The position numbers and the translations under genes were made by a program. Under the pieces are notes generated by a model that was not told the origin of the DNA, ran no database searches, and saw only the letters and a program-made list of their open reading frames with translations. Shown here piece by piece: positions 1 through 8,286 of a stretch of 30,850 nt of DNA (its first letter is position 1; every line of letters starts with the position of its first letter). This DNA comes from DAOMFM01 sp035429825. GTDB taxonomy: Bacteria > Acidobacteriota > Blastocatellia > UBA7656 > JADIYM01. The stretch spans positions 1 through 30,850 of the forward strand of contig JBGAKX010000047.1 of NCBI GenBank assembly GCA_044224215.1, in the 5' to 3' direction.

Positions 1-90
1 CGCGACTCGGGGCCGGCGGCGCTCGTCTTCAACCGCACGATCGGTCTTCGCGACACGTGGGCGAAGATCGAGCAGCGCGGCAAGAAGTAG
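1..90 (+). CDS. C-terminal end of an unrecognised protein (partial)
   Basis: The first 90 bases read without interruption in frame 1 and end at a TAG codon, giving a 29-residue tail that finishes in a basic stretch (EQRGKK). The gene begins outside the window. Codon use is GC-rich like the neighbours. I do not recognise the family from so short a piece and assign no function. The frame is open only over a short distance, so that this is really coding is an inference from continuity and from the promoter-tRNA unit that follows it. Confidence 0.5.
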   Translation, partial: RDSGPAALVFNRTIGLRDTWAKIEQRGKK

Positions 91-154
91 GTGGCGTCCG
101 AGACTGAGTAATCATGGCGTGCGTTCGATACGCACCGCTCGCCGTTGACCGCTG

Positions 155-183
155 TTGACAAGCCCCAGGCCCTCCGGTACTTT
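155..183 (+). promoter_or_regulatory. Sigma70-type promoter for tRNA-Ser
   Basis: A perfect -35 box TTGACA (155-160) is followed after 17 bases by TACTTT (178-183), a weak -10 (3 of 6 matches). The tRNA 5' end lies 16 bases downstream, a plausible distance for a short 5' leader. Position and spacing support it; nothing else tests it. Confidence 0.5.
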
Positions 184-199
184 TGCCCGGCATCGAATT

Positions 200-285
<86 letters not shown>

Positions 286-302
286 TTCACGAGATTCGAC
301 GA

Positions 303-332
303 GAAAGAGGCAAGCGACGGCTTGCCTCTTTC
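303..332 (+). terminator. Terminator hairpin after tRNA-Ser
   Basis: A perfect 13-bp stem (303-315 with 320-332) closes a 4-base loop GACG. The 5' arm begins with GAAAGAGG and the 3' arm ends CCTCTTTC, so the hairpin ends in a pyrimidine-rich T-containing tract typical of intrinsic terminators. It lies 17 bases after the tRNA and 17 bases before the gltX start. It most likely ends the tRNA transcript. A role in the gltX leader cannot be excluded. Confidence 0.7.
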
Positions 333-349
333 GCTTTGGGAACAAGTTC

Positions 350-1852
350 ATGACTGACAAGATTCGCGTCCGATTTGCACCGTCGCCAACGGGGTACTTG
401 CACATCGGAAGTGCGCGCACGGCGCTTTTCAACTGGCTTTACGCGCGAAAGCTCGGCGGCACCTATGTCCTTCGCATCGAGGACACCGACAAGCAGCGCT
501 CGACTGAGGACTCGACGCGGTCGATCCTCGAGGGGCTCGCGTGGATCGGCCTTGATTGGGACGAGGGGCCGTACTACCAGTCCGACTACAGCGAGGTCCA
601 CCGTGCTGCCGTGTTCCGGCTTGTCGACGAGGGCAAGGCCTACTACGACTTCACGCCCAAGCTGGACGCCAATGACCGGAACATCAAGGAGGTGGTCGCC
701 GAGCGCGCAAGCGAGTACGCTGGCGACCGGCCGCGCAACCCGTTTCGCGACCTTGACCCCGAAGAGGCACGCCGGCGCGCTACAGCGGGCGAGTCGTACG
801 CAATCCGGCTCAAGGTCCCCGAGAAGGGGGTCTCGAGCTTCGTCGATGCCGTCTATGGCGACCAGTCGGTTGATTACAAGACGATCGAAGAACTGGTTCT
901 GCTCAAATCCGACGGATCGCCGCTCTATAACCTCTCGGTCGTGGTCGACGACATCGAGATGCGGATTACGCACGTCATACGCGGCAGGGACCACTTGTCC
1001 AACACCCACAAGCAGCTTCAGATTTATCGAGCGCTTGGAGTCGAGCCTCCGCGGTTCGCGCACCTGCCACTCATTCTCGCGCCGGACAGGTCAAAGCTAT
1101 CGAAACGCAAGCACGGTCCGGTTGTGTCGCTGACGACGTACCGCGATCGCGGATTCGTGCCTGAGGCCTTCCGGAATTTCCTCGCGCTGCTCGGCTGGTC
1201 GCCGGGAACCGATCAGGAAGTGTTCTCGCTCGACGAACTGATCGAGACGTTCTCGCTCGAGGGAATCAACCGCGCCGACGCGATCTTCAATTTCAGCGAG
1301 ACGGACGACCGGGCGTGGACCGACGCCAAGGGTTTGTGGATGAACGCGGAGTACCTGTCCCACATGCCCATCGAGACACTGCTTCCGCGCGTTGAAGCCG
1401 AGATGAAGTCAGCCGGACTGTGGTCCGACGATTTTGCCGAGGGCGGCGCTCGGCGGGTCTGGTTCGTGGCAACGGTTGAGCTGCTTCGCTCGCGGGCGCG
1501 CACGCTGAAGGATTTTGTCGAGGGCGGCAAGGCGTACTTTGCCGACGCCTTCGACATGGATGAGAAGGCAGTCGCCAAGAACCTGGCGGACCCGCGCCTC
1601 GCGGAGCTTCTTCCCGCGCTCGCCGATCGATATGAGGCGCTCGACGAGTTCTCGCTCGAGACGACCGAGAAGGCGCTTCGCGAGTTCGCCGATGAATCGG
1701 GTGTGAAGGCCGGATTGCTGATAAACGCAACCCGGACTGCACTTACGGGCAGCTCGGTTGGACCCGGTCTGTTCGACGTCGTGGTGACGATTGGACAGCC
1801 CAGTGTGGTCGCGCGTCTGCGGGCCGCGGCACGTCTCGTTCAGTCGTCCTGA
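350..1852 (+). CDS. gltX: Glutamyl-tRNA synthetase
   Basis: A class I aminoacyl-tRNA synthetase of 500 residues that charges tRNA-Glu with glutamate in the cytoplasm. The HIGH-type signature is seen near residues 10-25 (APSPTGYLHIGSARTALFNW), and the KMSKR-type loop is DRSKLSKRKHG at about residue 250. The sequence GRDHLSNTHKQLQIYRALG, typical of GluRS, precedes the loop. The C-terminal helical anticodon-binding part is complete, and the length is normal for the family (about 470-500). The ATG is preceded by a weak GGG about 9 bases upstream. The sequence alone does not show whether the enzyme is discriminating or also charges tRNA-Gln; no gatCAB is in view. It converges with the corC-like gene, and the two ends overlap by 13 bases. 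Confidence 0.96.
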   Translation: MTDKIRVRFAPSPTGYLHIGSARTALFNWLYARKLGGTYVLRIEDTDKQRSTEDSTRSILEGLAWIGLDWDEGPYYQSDYSEVHRAAVFRLVDEGKAYYDFTPKLDANDRNIKEVVAERASEYAGDRPRNPFRDLDPEEARRRATAGESYAIRLKVPEKGVSSFVDAVYGDQSVDYKTIEELVLLKSDGSPLYNLSVVVDDIEMRITHVIRGRDHLSNTHKQLQIYRALGVEPPRFAHLPLILAPDRSKLSKRKHGPVVSLTTYRDRGFVPEAFRNFLALLGWSPGTDQEVFSLDELIETFSLEGINRADAIFNFSETDDRAWTDAKGLWMNAEYLSHMPIETLLPRVEAEMKSAGLWSDDFAEGGARRVWFVATVELLRSRARTLKDFVEGGKAYFADAFDMDEKAVAKNLADPRLAELLPALADRYEALDEFSLETTEKALREFADESGVKAGLLINATRTALTGSSVGPGLFDVVVTIGQPSVVARLRAAARLVQSS

Positions 1853-3183
1853 GAGGCTGCCTCGGCGAGTCGCTCCATCCGGACGCGTGCAATCCGCCGT
1901 CGATCGACGAGTTCGACGGTAAACGACAGCCCTTCGTACTCGACCTGGTCGCCGGGTGAGAGCAGCCGTCCGGCGCGTGCCAGCAGGAATCCCGCAAGGG
2001 TCGTGTACTCGTCCGCCTCGGGGAGCTCGAGGTCGAGCCGCTTGTTGAGCTCGCGCATGGACACGGACCCGGCGATCACGTAGGTGCCGTCGACCTCCGA
2101 GTGGATCGCGTCGTCGATGTCCTCATCGTGCTCGTCCTGGATCTCGCCGACGATCTCTTCGAGTAGGTCTTCGAGCGTGAGGATGCCCTCGACGCCCCCG
2201 TGCTCGTCGACCACGATCGCAAAGTGCGACTGCTTGCGCTGCATGTGGCGCAGGACCTCTTCGAGCGGGCCGTTGTCGGGGACAAAGAGCGGCTGATGCA
2301 TGATGCGCTCGATCCGAAACCCCTCCGGCTTCAGGAGGAACGGCATCAGGTCCTTGCTGTGGAGCACGCCGGCGACCTCGTCGAACTGGCCGCGGTACAC
2401 GGGGAGACGCGAATAGCCCGACACCTGGAACTCCTTGACGATATCGGCGAGCGGCGTGGAGATCTCGATCGCGACGACCTCGGGCCGCGGGATCATCACC
2501 TCGCGAGCGACGGTGTCCGTGAACTCGAACACATTGTTGATCAGGATCTGCTCGTCGGGCTTGAGGTGGCCGCGCTGCTGGCTGATCTGGACGATCTGGC
2601 GGATCTCCTCCTCGTTGTATACGGACGCGTGTTCGAGCGTCGTGCCGAAGCCGAGAAGTTTGAGCACCGCCGAGCCCGAAGCCTCGAGCAGCCAGATGAA
2701 CGGCTTGAACACGCGAATGAACAGCTCGAGCGGGCGCGCAAGCATCAGCGCGGCGACCTCGGTGCGCTCGAGCGACATCGCCTTTGGCACGAGCTCGCCA
2801 AAGAGAATGTGCATGTACGTGATCGAGATGAACGCGATCGGAATGGCGAGCGCGTGCGCCGAGACCACGGCGCGTTCCGGCCAGATACGGTCGAAGAGCG
2901 GGATGAACACTTCGTCGGCGAGCGTCGCTTCGCCAATCCAGCCAAGCGCGAGGCTGGCAAGCGTTATCCCCAGCTGTGTCGCGGAGATAAAGGTCGTCGG
3001 GTCGGACTGGAGCCGCTGGACGGCCTGTGCCGTGCGGCTGCCCTTTTCAGCAAGCGCCTCGATGCGAGGCCGTCGCACCGTCACGAGCGCAAACTCGGAC
3101 GCGACAAAGAAGCCGTTCGCAAAAATGAGGAGGGCGACGAAAAGGAGCTTGGAGACGATCCAGACGATCTGACCGGAATCCAT
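1840..3183 (-). CDS. CNNM/CBS-domain transporter-associated protein (HlyC/CorC family)
   Basis: A 447-residue inner-membrane protein. Residues 1-180 form a CNNM (DUF21) domain with about four hydrophobic segments. The first is near residue 8-30 (LLFVALLIFANGFF). A second is near 65-85, a third near 100-125 (ending HILFGELVPKAMSLE, a DUF21 hallmark), and a fourth near 145-170. Two CBS domains follow at about 200-260 (VMIPRPEVVAI, GYSRLPVY) and 270-330 (FAIVVDEHGGVEGILTLEDL). A CorC_HlyC FAD-type-fold domain covers about 350-435. The family is linked to Mg2+/Co2+ efflux or membrane homeostasis; 'hemolysin' labels are historical. It lies 60 bases downstream of carD on the same strand, with a hairpin in between, so it may be partly cotranscribed with it. 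Confidence 0.92.
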   Translation of the reverse strand: MDSGQIVWIVSKLLFVALLIFANGFFVASEFALVTVRRPRIEALAEKGSRTAQAVQRLQSDPTTFISATQLGITLASLALGWIGEATLADEVFIPLFDRIWPERAVVSAHALAIPIAFISITYMHILFGELVPKAMSLERTEVAALMLARPLELFIRVFKPFIWLLEASGSAVLKLLGFGTTLEHASVYNEEEIRQIVQISQQRGHLKPDEQILINNVFEFTDTVAREVMIPRPEVVAIEISTPLADIVKEFQVSGYSRLPVYRGQFDEVAGVLHSKDLMPFLLKPEGFRIERIMHQPLFVPDNGPLEEVLRHMQRKQSHFAIVVDEHGGVEGILTLEDLLEEIVGEIQDEHDEDIDDAIHSEVDGTYVIAGSVSMRELNKRLDLELPEADEYTTLAGFLLARAGRLLSPGDQVEYEGLSFTVELVDRRRIARVRMERLAEAASQDD

Positions 3184-3195
3184 GCGGGGAGGGAG

Positions 3196-3227
3196 GCCCG
3201 GTCTGAGCTCGAGGCGTCAGACCGGGC
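3196..3227 (-). repeat. Inverted repeat between carD and the corC-like gene
   Basis: The 11-base arms GCCCGGTCTGA (3196-3206) and TCAGACCGGGC (3217-3227) are perfect complements around a 10-base loop. The element sits in the 59-base gap after the carD stop. On the minus strand it is followed by a C-rich tract (CCTCCCTCCCC), not a T tract. It may be a weak or factor-dependent terminator, or an RNA-processing site that uncouples expression of the two genes. Confidence 0.6.
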
Positions 3228-3242
3228 GTCCGAATACGGCTT

Positions 3243-3785
3243 CTAGACGGCGCCGGCGGCAGCGGCTGCTACACGCGCAACGTTCTTGGTGTGCTTGGAG
3301 CACGCCTTAGACAGGGCCTCGTCAACGAGCTGCTCCACGTTTGGTTCCGTCTTGCGCCAGACCATCGCGATCTCGCTGACGACAAGGAACCGGGCGCGCT
3401 CGAGCATTCGCTTCTCGCGGAACGACAGCGGCTTGCGGAGGCTGAGATACGTCAACGTCTTGAGGACTTCCGAAACCGTGAAGACGTCGCCGGTGCGCAT
3501 CTTCTCGAGGAATTCCTTGTACCGGTCCTTCCAGTCCGCGGGCGGCGAAGCGAAATTCTCGCCCAGCAGCTTCAGGAGCCGGTCACAATCCTTCAGTTTG
3601 ATCGGCGAGCGTAGACCCACCTCGTCAGCGTTTGCCACTGGAACCATAACGACCGAATCGGTCGCCTTCAGCCGGAGCATGTAGAAGTTGCTCGACTCGG
3701 CTCCCAGCGAGCGGAGGCTAATCTCTTCGATGACTCCGATACCGTGGTTGGGGTACACGACCTTCTCACCCACTTTGAAGCCCAC
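3243..3785 (-). CDS. carD: CarD/CdnL-family RNA polymerase-binding regulator
   Basis: About 180 residues. Residues 1-60 form the CarD_CdnL_TRCF RNA-polymerase-interacting domain (GEKVVYPNHGIGVIEEI, then YMLRLK and VMVPVANADEVGLR). A C-terminal helical DNA-binding domain follows, with WKDRYKEFLEKMRTGDVFTV and LSFREKRMLERAR, typical of the family. Such proteins bind the RNAP beta subunit and stabilise open complexes, notably at rRNA promoters. I chose the GTG at 3785, because the strong Shine-Dalgarno AGGAGG (3796-3791) lies 5 bases upstream of it. The frame-consistent GTG at 3791 overlaps that Shine-Dalgarno and is too close to be served by it. The protein ends in an alanine-rich tail (RVAAAAAGAV). 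Confidence 0.93.
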   Translation of the reverse strand: MGFKVGEKVVYPNHGIGVIEEISLRSLGAESSNFYMLRLKATDSVVMVPVANADEVGLRSPIKLKDCDRLLKLLGENFASPPADWKDRYKEFLEKMRTGDVFTVSEVLKTLTYLSLRKPLSFREKRMLERARFLVVSEIAMVWRKTEPNVEQLVDEALSKACSKHTKNVARVAAAAAGAV

Positions 3786-3790
3786 AAACA

Positions 3791-3796
3791 CCTCCT
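3791..3796 (-). promoter_or_regulatory. Shine-Dalgarno that fixes the carD start
   Basis: AGGAGG on the minus strand, 5 bases before the GTG at 3785. Its last base is the first base of the alternative GTG at 3791, so only the downstream GTG has a workable spacing. Confidence 0.7.
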
Positions 3797-3927
3797 GCTA
3801 AGATCACGGCGCCACGTGTTGTTGTTGAGGACGACGCGTAACAGCCCCGGTAAGGCGGAAAACGAGAGGCCGCGTCACATAGTGAGGACAACGAGTGCGA
3901 AGCATGACTTCGTCCAATGACTTGCAT

Positions 3928-3956
3928 AGTGTACCACTTCGGACGCGGGGCTTCAA
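3928..3956 (-). promoter_or_regulatory. Putative carD promoter
   Basis: On the minus strand, TTGAAG (3956-3951) and TACACT (3933-3928) are separated by exactly 17 bases; each box matches the sigma70 consensus at 4 of 6 positions. Transcription would start near 3921 and give a leader of roughly 135 bases before carD. It lies back to back with the promoter proposed for the J-domain gene. Confidence 0.45.
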
Positions 3957-3976
3957 GGAGGGCTTTCTGAGGGCAT

Positions 3977-4005
3977 TTGCGGACCAATTCCGCAGGGCGT
4001 AGTAT
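3977..4005 (+). promoter_or_regulatory. Putative promoter of the J-domain gene with overlapping inverted repeat
   Basis: TTGCGG (3977-3982) and TAGTAT (4000-4005) are spaced by 17 bases, with 3/6 and 4/6 consensus matches. The small inverted repeat GCGGA-CCAAT-TCCGC (3979-3993) covers the -35 and the spacer, which would suit an operator. The start codon lies 47 bases after the -10. Confidence 0.4.
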
Positions 4006-4051
4006 TGAACGAGTCCCTCGTTTTGTCCCGAGTTCAGGCCGGAGGAGGCCG

Positions 4052-4819
4052 ATGGACGACCTCTACAAACGTCTTGGAGTCACATCCAAGGCGACGCCCA
4101 AGGAGATTCGCTCGGCGTACCGCCGACTGGCGAGGGACAACCATCCCGACGTCAGCTCGTCTCCGGACTCGGCGGCCGAGTTCGCGCGAATCTCCGACGC
4201 GTACAAGATCCTGAGCGATCCCGAGAAACGCGCGACGTACGATCGAGGCGAGACCGTCACCGCACAGCCGTTTGCGTTCTATTCTGCACAGCGGAAGCAG
4301 GCGGTTGCCTATCAGCGGAAGATCGACGAGATCGTCGACGAGATCATCGAGTCGGACCGGCAGGAGACGCGGACGCGTGGACGTGTCGTGACGGTGCTCG
4401 TCACGCTGTTCATCTCGACGTTCGTGTTCGCCCTTGTCAAACCTGTGCGATTCAATCCGTTCGACTGGCCGGTTGCCGTGGTGGCGCTCGGGCTGTCATT
4501 GCTTGGGATCTGGAGGCTCGTGTCGGTGATCCGGGGAGCGCTCGAGCACTACACCTACCAGCCGCCGACGCCGAGCGTGACGCATCCGACCGATCCGCCG
4601 CGCCAGCCGTTCACGCGGTCGATGGCGCTCGCGTTCCTGGCGATCGGGTACCTCGGGTCGCTCGCGGCCGGGGTGCTGCTTGATGAAGCGTCGGGCGGAA
4701 TGTTCTCCGGCGGCGGATTTCCGAAGGACGCGATGGTCGGGGCGCTGCTGTATCCGCCGATCCTGGTGATGGTGATCGACGCGCTCCGCCGCGTGGGCGA
4801 GATCATGGATCCGCGGTAG
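4052..4819 (+). CDS. Membrane-anchored J-domain (DnaJ-like) protein
   Basis: A 255-residue protein with an N-terminal J domain at residues 1-65 (MDDLYKRLGV, RLARDNHPDV with the HPD motif, YKILSDPEKRATYDRGE). A charged linker follows (about 75-110). The rest is a membrane part with about four hydrophobic segments, including VVTVLVTLFISTFVFALV and WPVAVVALGLSLLGIW. The zinc-finger and substrate-binding domains of classical DnaJ are absent, so this is a type III J protein. It would recruit DnaK/Hsp70 to a membrane site; the client is unknown. The start at 4052 is chosen because GGAGGAGG (4041-4048) lies just upstream and the J domain begins at once; an upstream in-frame start would add 25 residues with no family match. 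Confidence 0.88.
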   Translation: MDDLYKRLGVTSKATPKEIRSAYRRLARDNHPDVSSSPDSAAEFARISDAYKILSDPEKRATYDRGETVTAQPFAFYSAQRKQAVAYQRKIDEIVDEIIESDRQETRTRGRVVTVLVTLFISTFVFALVKPVRFNPFDWPVAVVALGLSLLGIWRLVSVIRGALEHYTYQPPTPSVTHPTDPPRQPFTRSMALAFLAIGYLGSLAAGVLLDEASGGMFSGGGFPKDAMVGALLYPPILVMVIDALRRVGEIMDPR

Positions 4820-4838
4820 TTTGGCGAGTCGGCTCGAG

Positions 4839-4899
4839 TTCACGCAAAGCCGCGAAGGATCGCCAAGGGCCTTCGCGATCCTTGGCGCCTTTGCGTGAA
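4839..4899. repeat. Long imperfect inverted repeat, likely bidirectional terminator or REP-like element
   Basis: Two arms of about 30 bases begin TTCACGCAAAG on either strand (4839 onward, and the reverse complement ending at 4899) and pair with only about three mismatches. Each arm is itself built of related short words (CGCAAAG, CGCGAAGG, CGCCAAGG). The element fills the gap between the convergent J-domain gene and the GT2 gene. It could end transcription from both sides. The arm composition also resembles dispersed palindromic repeats that occur in many copies in some genomes. Confidence 0.7.
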
Positions 4900-4918
4900 C
4901 CCCTTGCGCTCTGCGTCC

Positions 4919-5826
4919 CTAGAAGTACTCCGCACGCACGGGCCGCCCGAGCAGGCCGTCGATATACCCCTTCAACTTGGCCGCCACGGCGCGCCCGTTC
5001 CCGCGAGGTATCTCGCGCAGCGCCGCGACCACCAACCCCGCCGGCGCGGCCAGCGCAAACCCGACTCGCTGGTCCAGCGCCGCCCGCCGACGCACGAACA
5101 GCGCCGTCGCACGCGCCAACAGATACCCGCGCAACGGCGAGTATCCGCCACCCGTCGATGCCGCGATCACGTGCCTGACGCGCGCCGACGGAACGACGTC
5201 GATCGTCCACCCGGCGTCGCGCACGCTCAGCGAGTAGTCGACGTCCTCGACGTACGCAAAGTATGCCTCTTCGAGACGTCCAACCGTCTCCACCACCTCG
5301 CGCCGGATGATGATCGCGCACCCGATGAGCGCGTACGGCTGAAAGGGCTCGGTCGGAACGTCGCTCGGAGCGCACCGCGCCATCCCGAGCCGGCAGACCA
5401 CCTCGCGCGTCGCGCGAACACCGCCCGCCGCCCAAACCCGCTCTCCCGACATGTCGAGAACGACCGGCGATGCCATTCCCGTGCGCGGCCGCGAGTCCAT
5501 GTGCTCGACGAGCGTCGCGATCGCGCCCGGTTCGACGACCGCGTCGTTGTTGATCAGCAGGATGAAATCGGCCCCCTGCCGCAACGCATGATCGAGACCG
5601 ACGTTGCATCCGCCGGCGAATCCGAGATTCGCGCTGTTCCGGATCAGCGAGACGGACGGATACCGTGCAACGACGGCCGTGACGGCGGCAACATCCTCGT
5701 CGGACGAGCCGTTGTCGATGACAACGACTTCGCTGCCGGGCGGCAGCTCGGGCACGACGCTCGCCAGGCAGCGCTCCGTGTCGGACGCGCCGTTCCAGTT
5801 GAGCGTGACGACGATGAGGCGCGGAT
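4919..5826 (-). CDS. Glycosyltransferase family 2, rhamnosyltransferase-like (start disturbed)
   Basis: A GT-A-fold transferase of about 300 residues, last gene of the surface-glycan run. Visible are LIVVTLNWNG (N-terminal strand), VVVIDNGSSDED, the DXD-equivalent LINNDAVV, and the acceptor-side motif EDVDYSLSVRDAGW, typical of WbbL/RfbF-like enzymes. No transmembrane anchor is obvious. The conserved N terminus extends upstream of the first usable start codon (GTG at 5755) with no ATG, GTG or TTG in frame. Inserting one G after 5825 would create TAATG at the preceding stop and the N terminus MPRLIVVTLNWNG. I therefore annotate to 5826 and suspect a missing base, although a non-canonical start is possible. 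The donor sugar cannot be read from the sequence. Confidence 0.82.
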
Positions 5827-6947
5827 TAGCCGTTGAGCACCTCCGAATAGACCGCCACCGTTTCGTCGGCGCAGCGGTTCCACGAGAATCGACGCGCGCG
5901 TTGCACGCCGAGCTCGATCATCTCGTCGCGGAGCGACCTGTTGGTGAGCAGCCGGTGCGTGACCGCGATCAGCGATTCGACGTTGTACGGATCGACGAGC
6001 AGGGCCGCGTCGCCGGCAATTTCCGGCATCGAGAATGCCGTCGACGTCACGACCGGGCAGCCCGAAGCCATCGCCTCGACGATCGGAATTCCGAATCCCT
6101 CGTGGAACGACGGAAACAGCAAGGCGTCGGCCCCGCGGTAGTACGCGGCAAGCTCGTTCTTGCTGACGTACCCGAGGAAGCTGACGTCGGTCCTGAGGTT
6201 GAATCGCCGGACCTCGGCCTCGAGCGCCTCCTGGGCAGCGCCGCGCGGTCCGATATGGATCAGGCGATGCGGAAGCCCGCGCTCCTTGAGCGCGGCGAGC
6301 GTCCGAACGATGGCGGACACGTTCTTCTTTGGAATCGTCGCGCATACCGAGAGGATGTAGGGGCGGTCGCCGACGTCGAGAACGGGCAGGTCGGACGGAT
6401 CCGACGAGAAGATCTCGTCGATGCCGTTGTAGATCACGGAGATGCGCTCGGGGGCGATCTCGTAGACGTCGATGATGTCGCGACGCGAGCTTTCAGAGAC
6501 CGTGATGACGCGCTCGACGGTTTCGAGCAGGTGCTTGTATTTCAGCTGGGCACGCCGTGGAAGACGCTCGTGCAGCTCGGCCGGGAGGCGGATCGACGCC
6601 AGGCCGTGCACCGTCACGAGCGTGCGCGCGCGGCCCGACCTAAGGAGGTACAGGCTCGGTTCCGACGGGAAGTGGAGCAGGTCGAATCCCTTCCACGCCA
6701 TGTAGAACGGCGCGGCGATTCGCCGGATCGCGCCGAGGTTCAGCGACCGCGGAAGGACCAGCGTCCGCTCGAGAAATTGGGGTGTCTCGTCCTTCTCGTC
6801 GCGAACGCAGACGAACTCGCTGACGCGCCCCGCAAGCCGCATCGCGAGCTGGCGCGTGTACGTGCCGATTCCGGTCGGGTCGTCAAAGGTCTCGGTCGCC
6901 ACGAGGCCGACCTTTGCGCCGAGATGCTGTTGCTCGTCAGCGATCAC
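5826..6947 (-). CDS. Glycosyltransferase family 4 (GT-B), copy d
   Basis: About 373 residues. The N-terminal acceptor domain carries the loop DPTGIGTYTRQLAMRLAG. The C-terminal nucleotide-sugar domain has ILSVCATIPKKN, the E-x7-E motif in HEGFGIPIVEAMASGCPVV, and MPEIAGDAALLVDP. These enzymes transfer a sugar from NDP-sugar with retention, here presumably onto a growing lipid-linked glycan at the cytoplasmic face. I prefer the GTG at 6947 because GGGAGG (6958-6953) lies 5 bases upstream; a TTG at 6971 would add eight residues. It overlaps the stop of the upstream GT4 by 11 bases, a sign of translational coupling. Confidence 0.92.
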   Translation of the reverse strand: MIADEQQHLGAKVGLVATETFDDPTGIGTYTRQLAMRLAGRVSEFVCVRDEKDETPQFLERTLVLPRSLNLGAIRRIAAPFYMAWKGFDLLHFPSEPSLYLLRSGRARTLVTVHGLASIRLPAELHERLPRRAQLKYKHLLETVERVITVSESSRRDIIDVYEIAPERISVIYNGIDEIFSSDPSDLPVLDVGDRPYILSVCATIPKKNVSAIVRTLAALKERGLPHRLIHIGPRGAAQEALEAEVRRFNLRTDVSFLGYVSKNELAAYYRGADALLFPSFHEGFGIPIVEAMASGCPVVTSTAFSMPEIAGDAALLVDPYNVESLIAVTHRLLTNRSLRDEMIELGVQRARRFSWNRCADETVAVYSEVLNG

Positions 6948-8259
6948 GCCGGCCTCCCGCGCTGTTGACAACCCATTCGTACGCCTCCAGGTGCTTCTTC
7001 ACGACCTCGTCGGGATGAAACCGCTCGTTGTAGATCCGGCGCGACGCTGCGCCGAGCGCAACAGGATCCATCGCATCGAGTCGGTCGAGCGCATGCGCCA
7101 GAGCCTCGGCGGTCGGCTCGAACAGAACGCCGTTCACGCTGTCGTCGACGCCGTCGAGCGGGCCGCCGTGCGCAGTCGCGGCGAGCGCGCGCCCGCGTGA
7201 GAGCGCCTCGACCATGCCGCGGCTGAGCGGTTCGGGTCTGAGGAACGGCAGCAGCACGACGTCGACGGCGTCATAGAGTGCAGGCATCGATGCGTTTGGA
7301 ACCCATCCGACAAGCGTCACGTTGTGAACGCCACGTTCTGTCACACGCTGTTCGAGCTCGCGCCGATACCCGCCGCGCGCGTCGTCGCCGGCGATGACGA
7401 ACGACCAGTCGGGGTGCAGCGCGGCTGCGTCGACGACAAGTCCGCAACCCTTGTTCGGCGCGAGACGGCCCGCGTACAGCGCGACGCGCGTCTCCGGTGT
7501 CCGGCGTGCGCGGGCGAGCGCCTCCGCGACCTCCGGCGGCAGGGGTGCCGTGTCGTCGCGATCGGCGACGAGATCGGGGATGATCCGCATCTCGCGTCCA
7601 TAGGATCTAGCTTCGTCGGCCATCATCGTGCTTATCGGCAGCATCAGGTCGATTCGTCGCGCCAGTTTCTCCTGTTTTCGCATCCACGCCTTCATCAGCG
7701 CGAGCGCGGGAAGAACCGTCGGCTGTCGTGCGATGCTCGGCGCCCCAAGACACGGAATCTGGTTCGGCGTGATGCATCCCGAGCACACCGACCCGTCCGG
7801 AAGGCACTTCCCGAGCACAAAACACCACAGGCCATGTCCGCGCAGGGTCGCGACGAGGGGCAGCCGCGTCTCGTCCCGAAGCGCCGCCGCGGCCAACGCC
7901 GTCGTGTGGTTCTGCGCGTGGATTACGTCAAACTGTTGACTAGAAACAAGTTGTCGGATCGCCATCCGGTAGCTGGCGTGGTTAAAGCGCTTTGCGGCGA
8001 GCTGGCCGTAGAAGTCCGGATATCCGCGCGCGCGATAGTCGAATCGGTCGCGATACGGCGTTTCGACCAACCGAACGCCGTCTACGGTCGCCTTGTGCGC
8101 GTTCGCCGGAGGGATGGCCTTCAGGATCGTCACGTCGACGTTTGCGGCAACGAGCGCATTCGCGAGGGCCCGGACCGTGAGCGCGCCTCCGCCCTCGACT
8201 TCGGGCGGAAGGTACTTGCACGTGAGCAGAACACGCAGGGCCACCTGACGATTATCCAC
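6937..8259 (-). CDS. Glycosyltransferase family 4 with cysteine-rich insert, copy c
   Basis: A 440-residue GT-B protein. It begins with LLTCKYLPPEVEGGGALTVRALANAL (glycine-rich GT4 N terminus) and has FDVIHAQNHTTALAAAAL. The C-terminal domain shows VALYAGRLAPNKGC, FVIAGDD, LVGWVPNASMPALYDAVDVVLLPF and SRGMVEALSRGRALAAT, where the usual EGFG is replaced by SRGM. Residues near 150-175 hold five cysteines (WCF, KCL, VCSGC, PCL), a pattern found in a GT4 branch and possibly a metal or disulphide site. The GTG start at 8259 lacks a clear Shine-Dalgarno; a GTG at 8244 (MALRVLLTCKY) is an alternative. It lies 27 bases after copy b. Confidence 0.92.
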   Translation of the reverse strand: MDNRQVALRVLLTCKYLPPEVEGGGALTVRALANALVAANVDVTILKAIPPANAHKATVDGVRLVETPYRDRFDYRARGYPDFYGQLAAKRFNHASYRMAIRQLVSSQQFDVIHAQNHTTALAAAALRDETRLPLVATLRGHGLWCFVLGKCLPDGSVCSGCITPNQIPCLGAPSIARQPTVLPALALMKAWMRKQEKLARRIDLMLPISTMMADEARSYGREMRIIPDLVADRDDTAPLPPEVAEALARARRTPETRVALYAGRLAPNKGCGLVVDAAALHPDWSFVIAGDDARGGYRRELEQRVTERGVHNVTLVGWVPNASMPALYDAVDVVLLPFLRPEPLSRGMVEALSRGRALAATAHGGPLDGVDDSVNGVLFEPTAEALAHALDRLDAMDPVALGAASRRIYNERFHPDEVVKKHLEAYEWVVNSAGGRRDR

Positions 8260-8286
8260 AAATCTCGATGATCCGCGACAAACTGG

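Noticed and set aside
4803..5609. Alternative minus-strand frame of about 268 codons inside the GT2 gene
   Set aside because: Arg/Gly/Ala-rich shadow of the GT2 reading frame, without motifs.
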